64,000 nucleotides of DNA from Ryuthela nishihirai (lineage: Eukaryota > Arthropoda > Arachnida > Araneae > Heptathelidae). The notes beneath the pieces were generated by a model, which was not told the origin of the DNA, ran no database searches, and worked only from the letters and a program-made list of their open reading frames with translations. Positions 10,061 through 20,129 of the stretch are shown piece after piece; position 1 is the first letter of the stretch; each line of letters opens with the position of its first letter. The DNA lies in assembly GCA_038380435.1 (NCBI GenBank), contig JAWZYU010000013.1:11545901-11609900 (forward strand), in the 5' to 3' direction. Both the position numbers and the translations under genes were made by a program.

Positions 10061-11160
10061 AAAATTTCAGAGAGTGACAGGGGATGCTAATAATTTATTT
10101 GATCAAGGTTTAGTGAAGTAGAGTGCTCAAAAACTTTGAGGTCCACGATATGTGTTTCACACCTTTACTTGGGTGCATCGTCAGATGGGAAGTAAGCAGC
10201 TGTAGGCATTGCATGAGAGGCAGGTTTTTGAGCACAGGAGAGGGTGGGGTGCCCAACATAAATTGCATTGTCAGTTTCTCAGCTCCAAGGTTTGGAGTAG
10301 CCGTAATGTGATCTGCATGTGAAAAAGGTTGGTTGGTAAGAGGGTGTGGGGTTATGGGAACCCTCCAAGATTAGCGAGTCTCGAAGAAAGCTTAATTTTT
10401 GTGAACAGATTAAAAATTCTATTGGTTTCATGTGTGTTGGGATTATAATGAGTGGGATACTTTTATTAACTTTATAAACTTTGCAAACTAATGTGTGGGG
10501 TTAATAATAACTTTGTGCATCATTAATATATTAATGATCCACAAATTTATGAATAGGTGTGGGGTTAATAACAGTTAGTGAAATCATTAATAATGGTTTT
10601 CATATTGATAGGGATGGGAGTATTGGGAATTGTGTGTGTGTTGTATTTTAATCACCAATTCTTAGTATTCATTATGGTAGTCTTTTAAAGGGGTCTGGGT
10701 ATGTGTGTTAATGCAGGTGGGAATGGGGATCAGAGGTGAGTATGGGGAGTGTGTTTAGAGGGGCATGTGATTTCAGAGATGTAGGTTATTCTCCTAAGGA
10801 TCAGACACCACACTGAAAGAAGGGGGACGATGTCTGTGTTGCAGAGTTCAGTTAATTTTACATTAATAAGGATATTTTCTGTGATGGCTAGTGGGAATAT
10901 AACTTTAAATGAGTGAAAATCGGTGGGTAGATTGTTTTTAGTGATTACCTGAGATAGTGTTTTTTTTTTTTTTTTTTTTTGTAGTTTATTTAAGATGTTG
11001 TATTTATGTTCTTTAAATCAGGCAGTAAATGGGCATAAGGTTTTCCCTATGTATGTATCTTCGGGGAAGATTTTACCTGTGGGATCTTTGAGTTGGATAT
11101 AATAAACTCCCCCAGAGCTGGGTATATGGTCATGATCCTTTTGAACAAGTTGGGATATAG
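10061..11160 (-). mobile_element. Penelope-like element, 3' part
   Basis: The minus strand opens with a GIY-YIG endonuclease fragment (11157-10985) and continues through about 0.9 kb of decayed 3' sequence, including a run of about 20 T at 10961-10980. Near 10183-10125 there is a stem-loop-like CTGACGATGCACCC..GGTGTGAAAC. It is truncated on the right at about 11160, where an RTE-like LINE begins. GIY-YIG nucleases fused behind an RT are characteristic of Penelope-like retroelements. Confidence 0.65.
10985..11157 (-). pseudogene. GIY-YIG endonuclease fragment (Penelope-like)
   Basis: Translation from about 11125 leftwards gives SSGGVYYIQL, then DTYIGKTLCPF, a stop, and FKEHKYN. GVYYI and YIGKT are the two signature strands of the GIY-YIG fold, and the later EHK corresponds to the conserved C-terminal helix of Penelope-like nucleases. 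The in-frame stop and the truncation show it is inactive. Only about 55 residues are present. Confidence 0.65.
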
Positions 11161-11166
11161 CAGATC

Positions 11167-13247
11167 TCTATTTTAAAACAATTTCAGACTGTGTTATAGG
11201 GCCAACATTAAAGTCAGTAATGCATCTATCATCATTACAAACAATGGGAGTAGAACTAACCACATTGTTTAGAACATCACTGAAATGCTCAGCCCACCTA
11301 GCCATGACAGAATCCCCACCTCCTATAACCTTACCTTGTTTATCCTTCAATCCCTGTATACCTGTTCGTTTTCTACCACACAAAACATTAACTATCTGGT
11401 ACAGCTCTCTGCTGTTGTGCTGTCTAACTGCTTCCTCGGCTTTGTCAGCCAAGCCATCAAGCCAAAGATTCTTATCAGTAGCTAACTGATCCTTTACACG
11501 TTTATTAAGCTCTCTGTAATCCTTTCTATTAGGACTAGTAGGGTACTGATTAAGGACATTCCTGCAGTTCCTTCTTTCTGAAATAAGCTCAAGTGCCTTA
11601 TCACTTAAATAATTCTGCCTCCTCTGCTCCTTTTTTCCTAAAAGAGTACTGTTAGTTTCCAAAAAAGCCTGTTTAAAATGGCCCCATTCTTTCTCAATTT
11701 CAGTATTAAGCAAACCATGACTGTCATAATGACTAAGTAACCTATCATAGTAAGCTTTAGCTATAACTGAGTCTTTCAGAGCTTCAGTATTAAAGATAAA
11801 TTTTTTAACCTTAGCACAACACTTTTTAAGTTTAAGTTGCAAGACACTTTTAACAAGATAATGATCAGATCTAATTTCAGCTCCCCTATATAACCAGGTA
11901 TTCCTAACAGCATTAGCCCATTTGCTGTTAATTAATATATAATCAATCACATTCTTATGCAGCCCATTAGGTGAAACCCATGTGTATTTATGTATATCGC
12001 GGTGTTTGTAATAAGTGTTAGTTATTCTGAAACCATTGAGTTTACTTACCTGTAGGAGACGTTGCCCATTGCCATTGCAGCTATCAATAATAAAAGGGCC
12101 TATAACTCCTCCCCAAAGGTCAGAGTCAGTACCAACTTTGGCATTGAAGTCACCTAGAACAAGGGTAATTTCTCCTTTCTTGACAGAATTCAAAATATCC
12201 TGAAGTGGTCCGTAACACCTATCCTTCTCATCCTCATCCTCAGTGGGGGCATAACAGCATATAACATTGAAGTCTTTAACGCTTGTCTGAAATTTTGCTG
12301 TAAGAAACCTTTCATTAATTCACTCATATCCTAGAAGATCATCACTAGCATGTCTGCTGAGAAGCAGACCCACACCTTGGTGATGTTTATTGTCATCCCT
12401 CCCTGAAAAAATAAATTTAATATTATTTGTAAGAATCTGACCTTTATCTGTCCATCTGGTCTCTTGCAAGCTGAGAATATCTAAATTATAACATTGGAAT
12501 TCTTGTGTGAGGACATCCAGAGAATAAGCTCTGTGCAGAGTCCTCACATTCCAACTACCTATGGAGAGAAAGTGGCTAGTGGGATGTTTAAAGAAACTAT
12601 GTTTATTGAGAGATGGAATGCTGACAATATCAATCAGCCCCCTAATCGCAAGCATGGCATGGTGTAAAGACCCGTTCCCCCACCACTAAAGGCTGAAGTC
12701 ATCTACACTGGAAGACTTCCTCCAATGTATGTAGAATTTCACGATGCCAGTAGAAGCAAGAGTTCAAGTGCATGCAATTACCTCTGCTTAGGATTATCCC
12801 CAGCTGATAAAACATATCCTGTGAATCTATGCACTTGGGGCTGTCAACCCACAAGCAAACAGAAAACACGGCAGAAGATTTTCCCTCCACAGAAGTCAGT
12901 GCAGCAAAATCAAGATCCATAATCAAGCTCAGAGCCTTAATTCAGTCTAGTAAGTTTATAAAGTCAACAGACAGTCCCTGTGTATTTGTTCAAAATCATC
13001 AGGGTAGAAAAAAAAAAGTAGCTTTAGTTGTTCAGATCAGTAGGCCACACTAATCTGACAGCCCTTCCCTTCTGTTCCCTTTCACAAGAGAGTATCTCTT
13101 TTGAAAGGTACTAATGGCCTGCACCATGAGAAGGGGTGGGGGGGGGGTGGACATTAGGTGCTAGACCTGGCCGGTTCTATGCATCACCATGGGGATTGGT
13201 GCATAACTCTCCTTCCAGTGACTACCAAACTACCATTTATAGTATTA
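11167..13247 (-). mobile_element. RTE-like LINE copy, 5' half (UTR, EN, pre-RT)
   Basis: The element starts near 13247 with the 5' end shared by other copies (reverse complement ATAAATGGTAGTTTGGTAGT) and runs through a roughly 0.5-kb 5' region. It then encodes the endonuclease and linker down to 11168, where it is cut off against Penelope sequence. The 3' RT half is absent. A 7-base G run follows GGGGTGGG in the 5' region (about 13135-13150). Confidence 0.85.
11168..12655 (-). pseudogene. RTE-like endonuclease and RT linker, nearly intact reading
   Basis: From 12655 the protein reads SIGSWNVRTLHRAYSLDVL and DILSLQETRWTDKG, where the Glu of QETRW is a catalytic residue of the AP-endonuclease fold. 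A frame break lies near 12320-12200. The frame then resumes with TLVLGDFNAKVGTDSD (catalytic Asp and Asn), KYTWVSPNGLHKNVIDYILI and EIRSDHYLVKS (the SDH motif). The linker into RT follows down to NVGPITQSEIVLK. The motif order matches RTE/BovB elements from family knowledge. The lesion near 12.3 kb and the missing RT make it non-functional. Its linker includes QHNSRELYQIVNVLCGRKRT, shared with the copy at 48.7 kb. Confidence 0.85.
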
Positions 13248-13284
13248 TAGTTATTGCAGCACATTTAATCAATTAATGGAATAT

Positions 13285-13470
13285 TTTATAGATAATTAAT
13301 AAACTCAATCTATTAGGTATATACCAAATGAATTACCACTCTTTAAGTTAATTCAAATTTTTAGAGGAAAAATTATCTTGAGCCGGGTGGGATACAAACC
13401 CACGACTTCGTGATAACATATCAGGTGCTCTGAACCACTGAGCTACTGGTTGCCGATCAAGATCTCCTCT
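13285..13470 (-). mobile_element. tRNA-derived SINE, family A copy 1
   Basis: On the minus strand a tRNA-like head (about 13463-13388) has an A box GTAGCTCAGTGG and a B-box region GGGTTTGTATCCC. A body beginning CCCGGCTCAAGATAATTTTT follows and runs to TATTAATTATC at about 13285. The same body follows a different tRNA-like head at 13596-13775. An internal Pol III promoter is implied by the two boxes. It is more likely a SINE than a functional tRNA gene because of the shared 3' body. Confidence 0.7.
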
Positions 13471-13595
13471 AACTGATGATATGAACATTCTCCACCTACC
13501 TTCCATAATATGTAAGGAACATTCAGGTAATCCCGCCTCAAGACGCTTTTTAATGCTTTTATTTACATGGAATGCATATCTTACAAGTATGCAAT

Positions 13596-13775
13596 TGTAT
13601 AGATAATTAATAAACTCACCCTATTAGGTATATACCAAATGAATTACCACTCTTTAAGTTGATTCAAATTTTCAGAGGAAAAATTGTCTTGAGCCGGGTA
13701 GGATACTAATCTAATTCAGGACTCAGACCTGAAAAATGCAGATAAGCCTGGTGTGCTACTAAGCCAACTATAGCC
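13596..13775 (-). mobile_element. tRNA-derived SINE, family A copy 2
   Basis: The minus-strand body CCCGGCTCAAGACAATTTTT to TTTATTAATTATC is about 90% identical to copy 1. Its head (about 13775-13700) reads GGGGCTATAGTTGGCTTAGT and has a B-box-like CAGGTCTGAGTCCTG. It differs strongly from the head of copy 1 while the join with the body is at the same place. The 13776-14050 interval has no feature I can support. Confidence 0.6.
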
Positions 13776-14050
13776 CCATAACTTCCAAGAGTATAGGTTG
13801 CAGAGCACTGCAAACACAAATGGAATCTTCACAGAGTGATCTTGTCAATGAACAAAATTCTGAATTGAGATGAATTTAGATTAATTTAGATTAATTTTTC
13901 ATATATTTCTTTCAGTCGAGAAAAATCCTCATTATAATGCAGATGTACACCATTGGATTTGACGATTAAATTTAAAAGAAGGATATTAATTGAACATAAA
14001 TTATAAATTAAACATTTGTACCAACACCTAATGTTTATTTTGTAAAATTA

Positions 14051-15307
14051 GTCATCGTCATCATCATCTTCAAGTAGCCATGGGTTACAGAGGTGCAACC
14101 AGATTATGAAATTTTATTCTCCATACACATCTATCCTGAGCTACATCTGCTGCATTTGGCCACTGCACACCAATTTCAACAAGGTCCTATTCAACATTGA
14201 CTGCCACCGCATCCTAGGTCTAGGTACACTTTCATAACCCTGTTCGTTAATCTATAATTTAACATACAGATAACAATGCCAAACTAATGGAGTCTCTCAC
14301 TGCATAATATGCTACTTAAAGGAGGTTGTCGACTCCTTTGCCTAACCTCATCATCACTTACAAAGTTGAACCACCTAATACCCAAGATACTGCATAAGCA
14401 TCTAGAATCAAAAGCATCAAGTTTCCTATCTTGTTTACAAAGTATCCAAGTTTCACTGCCATAACTAACCCTAGAAAGAATCAAACTATTATACAGCCTA
14501 ATTTTAGTCTTTAGGGGGATACGCCTATTTCTCCACACTCTCCATAGATTTTCAAAAGTTCCAGCAGCAAGCCCTATTCATCTGTTAATCTCATGCCACA
14601 CATCACCAGTATTTGTTACATGACTCCCAAGATAATTAAATTATGACACCTGCTCAAGACTGCAACCATTCAGATTAAATTAATCACAGCCTACCTGACC
14701 AATTTTCACCACTTTAGTTTTCTCTCTATTTATAACCAAACCTACTCTACTACCAGTCTATTCAACAGCTCGAATGAAAGTGTTCATCTCATCAACATCA
14801 TTTGCCAAAAGGGCTAAATCATCAGCATAATCTAAGTCAGAAATCTTCATATCTGCAGACCATTTTAAGGCCAAATCTTTCCCTTGCAGTGAATTTCATG
14901 TAACTTAACCAATAACCACATTAAAGAGAAAAGGAGACAAAATGTACCCTTGTCAAACACCAGAAGTGATGCTAAACCAATTGCTATAAGACTTACCAAC
15001 TCTCACACATGACTCAGTGTTATTATAGAGAGCTTTCATTATGTTAACTAACTTGTCTGGTATGCCATACGATCTCACAATCAACCACAAATTATGATGA
15101 TTAACAGGGTCAAAAGCCTTTTCGAAATCAACAAAGCTAGCAACCAAAGGTTTCTGAAACTCTAAACATTTCTCAAGAATCTGCCTAAGTGAAAAATTCT
15201 GATCTACACATCCTCTCCCACTTCTGAATCCATACAGATCATCATTTAATTGTCCATGAACCAGATTCTTAATGCTAAAAAGCACAATCATTCAAAGAAC
15301 TTTACCC
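14051..15307 (-). mobile_element. RTE-like LINE copy, 3' half
   Basis: The 3' tail CATCATCATCTTCAAG at 14056-14075 (minus-strand tail) is followed upstream by the complete 3' half of the RT polyprotein up to about 15307. That point corresponds to the start of RT domain 2, so the copy is 5'-truncated. The next 160 bases to the right are AT-rich single-copy sequence and then a SINE. Confidence 0.85.
14284..15291 (-). pseudogene. RTE-like reverse transcriptase, palm and C-terminus
   Basis: The 15291-14953 part reads GFRSGRGCVDQNFSLRQILE, then VASFVDFEKAFDPVNHHNLW (RT motif A with its catalytic Asp) and WFSITSGV (motif B). The YADD motif is at about 14840 and is interrupted by frameshifts. The C-terminal part (14538-14284) reads LKTKIRLYNSLILSRVSYGS and SILGIRWFNFVSDDEVRQRS, a block found after the RT in BovB/RTE elements. 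Stops and frameshifts between these segments inactivate it. Confidence 0.8.
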
Positions 15308-15475
15308 TTAATTTATTAAGTGTTTTTAGTAGCTACGTGTAGTATGGTAATTATTAGTGTACTATGGTGATTTATTAATTTTGTTATATATTTTGGAATC
15401 TTTTAAAGTTACTTATATGATTTACTGTGAATATGTGGAAGAGTTTGGCAGCTTTTTGATGTAGAAATTATGGGT

Positions 15476-15849
15476 TGGGCTGTTTTACCTCTGAGCAGCA
15501 GTTTTTTGCACACCATGAGTGAAATGGCCAGGCCACAAGGACCCTGAAGGCTCAGAGAAGATTGTGGGAGGGGACCCACTGGAACAGCTGTTAGGTGACA
15601 GATGGTAGCCTTCCATGAAGACATTTCAATATGTCCTTTAACTTGCACAGGGTATGGCTCTCCAGAACACAGCTTAATATTCCATCCGACGGATGGCGAC
15701 CTTTACCAAGCCCATCGGTATCCCCTGCTGACTGTGGGCAAAGTGGGGAGTTTTGCGGAGATAAGTCTCAATGCTGACCCAATGGGACTCGAACCTGGGA
15801 ACTGCAGATTACAAGCCTAGCGTACTACCGACTGAGCCATCTCCGCCAC
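15476..15849 (-). mobile_element. Full-length tRNA-headed SINE, family B, with 13-bp TSD
   Basis: The element is flanked by perfect copies of AGAAATTATGGGT at 15463-15475 and 15850-15862. On the minus strand it begins GTGGCGGAGATGGCTCAGTC and has an anticodon-loop-like CTTGTAA (TGT, Thr-like) and a B box GGTTCGAGTCC. A roughly 300-bp body follows with GATACCGATGGGCTTGG and CCAGTGGGTCCCCTCCC, ending GGTAAAACAGCCCA. It is 374 bp long. 5'-truncated relatives are at 59458-59772 and 61434-61685. Confidence 0.88.
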
Positions 15850-15989
15850 AGAAATTATGGGTATTGTAGAATTGTCGGTCTGGAAAAACAGGATCATTTT
15901 TGATGGAGTTAGGAAGGTAATCAATAATTTAGGGGAGGGCTATTTGAGCTATAAGAAATTTTTTGTTGTTGTATCTGATGAGATTATTT

Positions 15990-16690
15990 GGTTTCGGGGC
16001 TTTTTTATAATTTGGTCGGTGGTGAAATGTTTCCGATTTTCATGTTCTTCGGTTTGTATTGCCTGGGACGACATTATTTAGTTTTGGGGCCTTTTTATAA
16101 TTCGGTCGGCGGTGCAAGGTTTCCGATTTTAATGTTCTTCAGTTTGTGTTGCCTGGGAGGACATTATTTAGTTTTGGGGCTTTTCTATAATTCAGTCGAT
16201 GGTGCACTATTTCTGATTTTCATGTTTTTCGGTTTGTGTTGCCTGGGAGGACATTATTTAGTTTTGGGGCTTTTCTATAATTTGGTCGGTGTTGCACTGT
16301 TTCTGATTTTCATGTTTTTTGGTTTTTGTTGCCTGGGAGGACATTATTTAGTTTTGGAGCTTTTTTATAATTCAGTCAGCAGTGCACTGTTTTGGATTTT
16401 CATGTTTTTTGGTTTGTGTTACCTGGGAGGATATTATTTAGTTTTGGCACTTTTTTATAATTTGGTCGGCAGTGCACTGTTTCCAATTTTCGTGTTTTTC
16501 AGTTTGTGTTACCTGGAAGGACATTATTTAGTTTTGGTGCTTTTTTATAATTCGGTTGGCGGTGCACTGTTGCCGATTTTGATGTTTTCTATTGTCTGCG
16601 AGGACATTATATAGTTTTGAGGGCTGTTTTTTATAATTTGGTTGATGGTGCACTGTTTCCGATTTTTTTGATTTTTGGTATGTGTTATGA
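15990..16690. repeat. 90-bp tandem repeat, ~7 units, open in one frame
   Basis: GTTTTGG restarts at 16081, 16171, 16261, 16351, 16441 and 16531, an exact 90-base period. Partial units lie on both sides. Because 90 is divisible by three, one plus frame stays open for 208 codons and encodes a hydrophobic 30-residue repeat (LGLFYNSVGGALFLIFMFF, then GLCCLGGHYL). I see no signal for a real gene: there is no start context, codon bias or known domain. I treat it as a minisatellite. Confidence 0.75.
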
Positions 16691-17026
16691 CGATGAGATT
16701 TAGTTTTGGGGGCTTTTTTATAATGCTGGTCTGCGATGCACTGTCGATGATGTTCTTGGTTTTGAGACTGGTGTTCAATTTCATTAATTCTGGTAATTTA
16801 TTTAGGCTAATTATTGTATGTGTGACTGGATTGATGAGTTTAGTTTGTGGAAATATATTTGTGGAGTGTTTTAATTATTGGGAAAAGAGGGGGGGGGGGG
16901 GTATTTCAGGTATTTGTAGTATATAACTTTAGTGTAATATCTTTTTTTTTTTTCATAATTTTTTAAAAAATATGTGGTTTGTGGGATGTTTTTAGTGGAA
17001 TCGATTTTTTTTAACGTTGTTTCTTT

Positions 17027-17181
17027 ACAACGTAACAAAAAATGACTTAAATTTGATCATTTGACATAAACTTACTATGGTAATGAAAAAAAAAACAATA
17101 TTTTTTCTAGAAACCCCTGTTTGGGTTCGGGTCTTGGGGGTTGTGGGAATCATCTAAAAGGGCCATTTTGTTACGTTGCGT
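17027..17181. repeat. Short inverted-repeat (MITE-like) unit plus G tract
   Basis: ACAACGTAACAAAAAATG at 17027 is nearly the reverse complement of CATTTTGTTACGTTGCGT ending at 17181, separated by about 115 bases. Immediately after lie A9, (GT)n and an uninterrupted run of about 18 G (17202-17220). It could be a small non-autonomous DNA transposon. The target duplication is unclear. Confidence 0.35.
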
Positions 17182-17243
17182 CAAAAAAAAAGTGTGTGTG
17201 TGGGGGGGGGGGGGGGGGGGCTGAGTACCATGATCTGTACTAC

Positions 17244-17712
17244 TGCCAAAACCTGCCTTCTTGTGGTGCAAGCTGTTAGTACCTTTCAAAAGAGATACTC
17301 TCTTGTGGAAGGGAATGGAAGGGGAGGGCTGCCAGATCAGTGTGACCTACTGATTTGGACAATTATAGCTACTTTTCTTTTTTTTTTTCCTATCCTGCTG
17401 AGGAGTGGTCAACCACACAGGGTCCTGGTGATGACTATATATACCAAACCTGAACAGAATAATGGCTATGAACTTGATTATGGATACTGAATTTCCTGCA
17501 CTGGCAAGCTTCTATGGAGGGAAAATCTTCTGCTGCATTTTATGTTTGTTTGTGGTAACCATGATACAGTCCCAAGTGGATTGATTTACAAATATGTTTT
17601 ATTACCTGGTGGATAATCCTGAGTAGAGGTCATCGCATGCACCCGAATTCTTGCTTTTATGAGCATCGTCAAATTCTACATTGGAGGAAGTCTTCCAGTA
17701 TATAAGATATTC
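17244..17712 (+). mobile_element. RTE-like LINE, 5' UTR fragment
   Basis: CCTTCTTGTGGTGCAAGCTG, the AGTACCTTTCAAAAGAGATA block and GAGGAGTGGTCAACC match the 5' region of the neighbouring copy that begins at 17727. The fragment stops at about 17712, before the endonuclease. Two RTE 5' ends therefore lie head to tail within 0.5 kb. Confidence 0.7.
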
Positions 17713-17726
17713 AAAATTTCAGTCTG

Positions 17727-19985
17727 CCATGTAAATGGTAGCTAGGCGTAAACTGGAAGGAGAGCTGTGTACCAATCCCTAGTGATGATGCACAGAACCG
17801 GCCAGGTCTAGCATCTAATGTCCGACCCCGCCTTCTCGTGGTGCAGGCCGTTAGTACCTTTCAAAAGAGATATTCTCTTTTGGAAGGGAACGGAAGGGGA
17901 GGGCTGCCAGTTCAGTATGGCCTGCTGATCTGGTCTCTATGGCCACTTTTTTTCCTTGTTTTCAACCCTGCTGAGGAGTGGTCAACTTCACAGAGTTCTG
18001 GTGCTGACCATTTATACCTACTAGACTGGACTTGTTTATGGATTTGAGCTTGATTATTGATCCTGGACTTGCTGCACTGGTGGGCCTCTGTTGAGGGAGA
18101 GTCTGCCGCTGTGTTTTCTGTTTGCTTCTGGGTTGCCAGCTCTAAGTGAACAGAGACACGGGATACCTTATATCAGCTGGTGTATAATCCTAATCAGAGG
18201 CCATCGCAGGTACCTGAACCTTACTTAGCTAGTTGGGCATCGTCAAGCCTAAACTGGAGTAATGCATCTCAGGCAGGCCATGTGGCTCTTGAAAAAGTCC
18301 ACTTGAAAAGGTGGTGCCTGAAGTTCCTACCAGTATCGGTGACTTCAGCCTTTAGCGGAGGAGGAACGGGTCTTTGCCCCATGCCTGAGATCAGGGGGCT
18401 GTTTGATATTGTTGGCCCTACCAATCTCAATAAACCTAATTTCTTTAAAAATCCTACTAATCATTTTCTCTCTGCAGGAACGTGGAACGTGAGGACATTA
18501 CATAGAGATTATTCTCTTGATGTCCTCATGCAGGAATTACAGTGCTATAACCTATATATTCTAGGCTTGCAAGAGACCAGATGGACAGGTAAAGGTGAGA
18601 TACTTAAAAATAACTTTAAATTTCTCTTTACAGGGAGGAAGGATGAAAGCATCACCAAGGCGTGGGTCTGCTGCTCAGCAGACATGCTAGTGATGCTCTT
18701 CTAGGATATGAGTGCATTAATGAAAGGTTTCTTAGGAATTAAGAATCTGGTTGACAGGCAATTGCGTGATGAGCAATGTGGATTCAGAAGTGGTAGGGGA
18801 TGTGTGGATCAGATATTTTCACTTAGGCAGATTCTTGAGAAATGTTTAGAGTTTCAGAAACCTTTGGTTGCTAGCTTTGTTGATTTCAAAAAGGCTTTCG
18901 ACTCTGTTGATCATCATAATTTGTGGTTGATTGTGAAATCATATGGTATACCAGACAAGTTAGTTAACATAATGAAAGCTCTCTATAATAACACTGAGTC
19001 ATGTGTGAGAGTTGGTAAGTCTTATAGCAATTGGTTTAGCATTATGTCTGGTGTTCGACAATTTTGTCTCCTTTTCTCTTTAGTTTGGTTGTTGATTATG
19101 TTATGCGAAATTCACTTCAAGGGAAAGATTTTGGCCTTAAATGGGCTGGAGATACAAAAATTTCTGATTTAGATTATGCTGATGATTTAGCCCTTTTGGC
19201 AAATGATGTTGATGAGATGAACTCTTTCATTCGAGCTGTTGATGAGACTGGTAGTAGAGTAGGTTTGGTTATAAACAGAGAGAAAACTAAAGTGATGAAA
19301 ATTGGTCAGGCAGGTTGTGATTCAGTTAATCTGAATGGTTGCAGTCTTGAGCAGGTGTCACAGTTTAATTACCTTGGGAGCTATGTAACTGATACTGGTG
19401 ATGTGCGGCATGAGATTAACAGACGAATAGGTATTGCTGCCGGGACTTTTAAGAATCTATGGAGATTGTGGAGAAATAGGCGTATACACCTAAAGACTAA
19501 AATTAGACTGTATAATAGTTTGGTTCTTTCTAGGGTTAGTTATGGTAGTGAAACTTGGACGCTATGTAAACAAGATAACAGGAAACTAAATGCTTTTGAT
19601 TCTAGATGCTTACGCAGTATCTTGGGTATTAGGTGGTTTAACTTTGTAACTAATGATGAGGTTAGGCAAAGGAGTCTGCAACCTCCTTTAAGCAGCATAT
19701 TGTGCAGAGAGAGACTCCGTTGGTTTTGCCTTGTTGCCCATATGGATAATTATAGAATGGCGAATAAGGTTATGAATAGTGTGCCTAGAGGCCTCAGAAG
19801 GAGGGGGAGACCTAGGATGCGGTGGGCAGACAATGTCAAACAGGACCTTGTTAGAATTGGTGTGCAGTGGCCAGATGCAGCAGATGTAGCTCAGGACAGA
19901 TATGCTTGGAGAATTAAACTGCGTGGTCTGGTTGGACCTCCGTAGCCCATGGCTGCTTGAGGATGATGACGATGATGATGTCATA
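17727..19985 (+). mobile_element. RTE-like LINE with intact ends and internal deletion
   Basis: The copy keeps the shared 5' end (TAAATGGTAGCTAGGCGTAA) and the shared 3' end (CCGTAGCCCATGGCTGCTTG with GATGATG tail at 19960-19980). About 1.4 kb is missing at 18728/18729. There the endonuclease reading ...GCATTAATGAAAGGTTTCTTA jumps directly into the RT at AATCTGGTTGACAGGCAA. It is 2.26 kb long, whereas the parent would be roughly 3.7 kb (inferred from the copy at 46.87-51.07 kb minus its foldback insert). Confidence 0.85.
18390..19945 (+). pseudogene. RTE-like EN (N-terminal) joined to RT by deletion
   Basis: Residues SAGTWNVRTLHRDYSLDVL and LGLQETRWTGKGEIL give the N-terminal third of the endonuclease. 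After the deletion the RT reads GFRSGRGCVDQIFSLRQILE, ASFVDFKKAFDSVDHHNLW and then, after a frameshift near 19060, LDYADDLALLAN with the catalytic YADD. The C-terminal domain is complete to LRGLVGPP and its stop, 30 bases before the tail. This is the cleanest view of the RT C-terminus in the window. A zinc-like Cys/His cluster is not evident. Confidence 0.82.
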
Positions 19986-20129
19986 ACAGAACCATTCCAA
20001 GCTCTAAGCATTTCAGTAGTAATTTAACCTACATCTGGGGATTTATGTAGTTTATGTTAAGTGTTATTGAATACAGTTGTGAATAGATCAATCATGCATA
20101 TATTGATACAATGAAAGAAAGAGGAACAC

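Noticed and set aside
13388..13463. tRNA-like folds (also at 15780, 32040, 35200 and 60240) as functional tRNA genes
   Set aside because: Each is followed by repeat bodies, several are flanked by target duplications, and arms are imperfect. They are SINE heads or pseudogenes.
15988..16614. A 208-codon plus-strand open frame rich in F, L and G that could look like a membrane protein
   Set aside because: It is exactly coextensive with a 90-bp tandem repeat whose period is divisible by three. No domain, start context or splice signal supports it.
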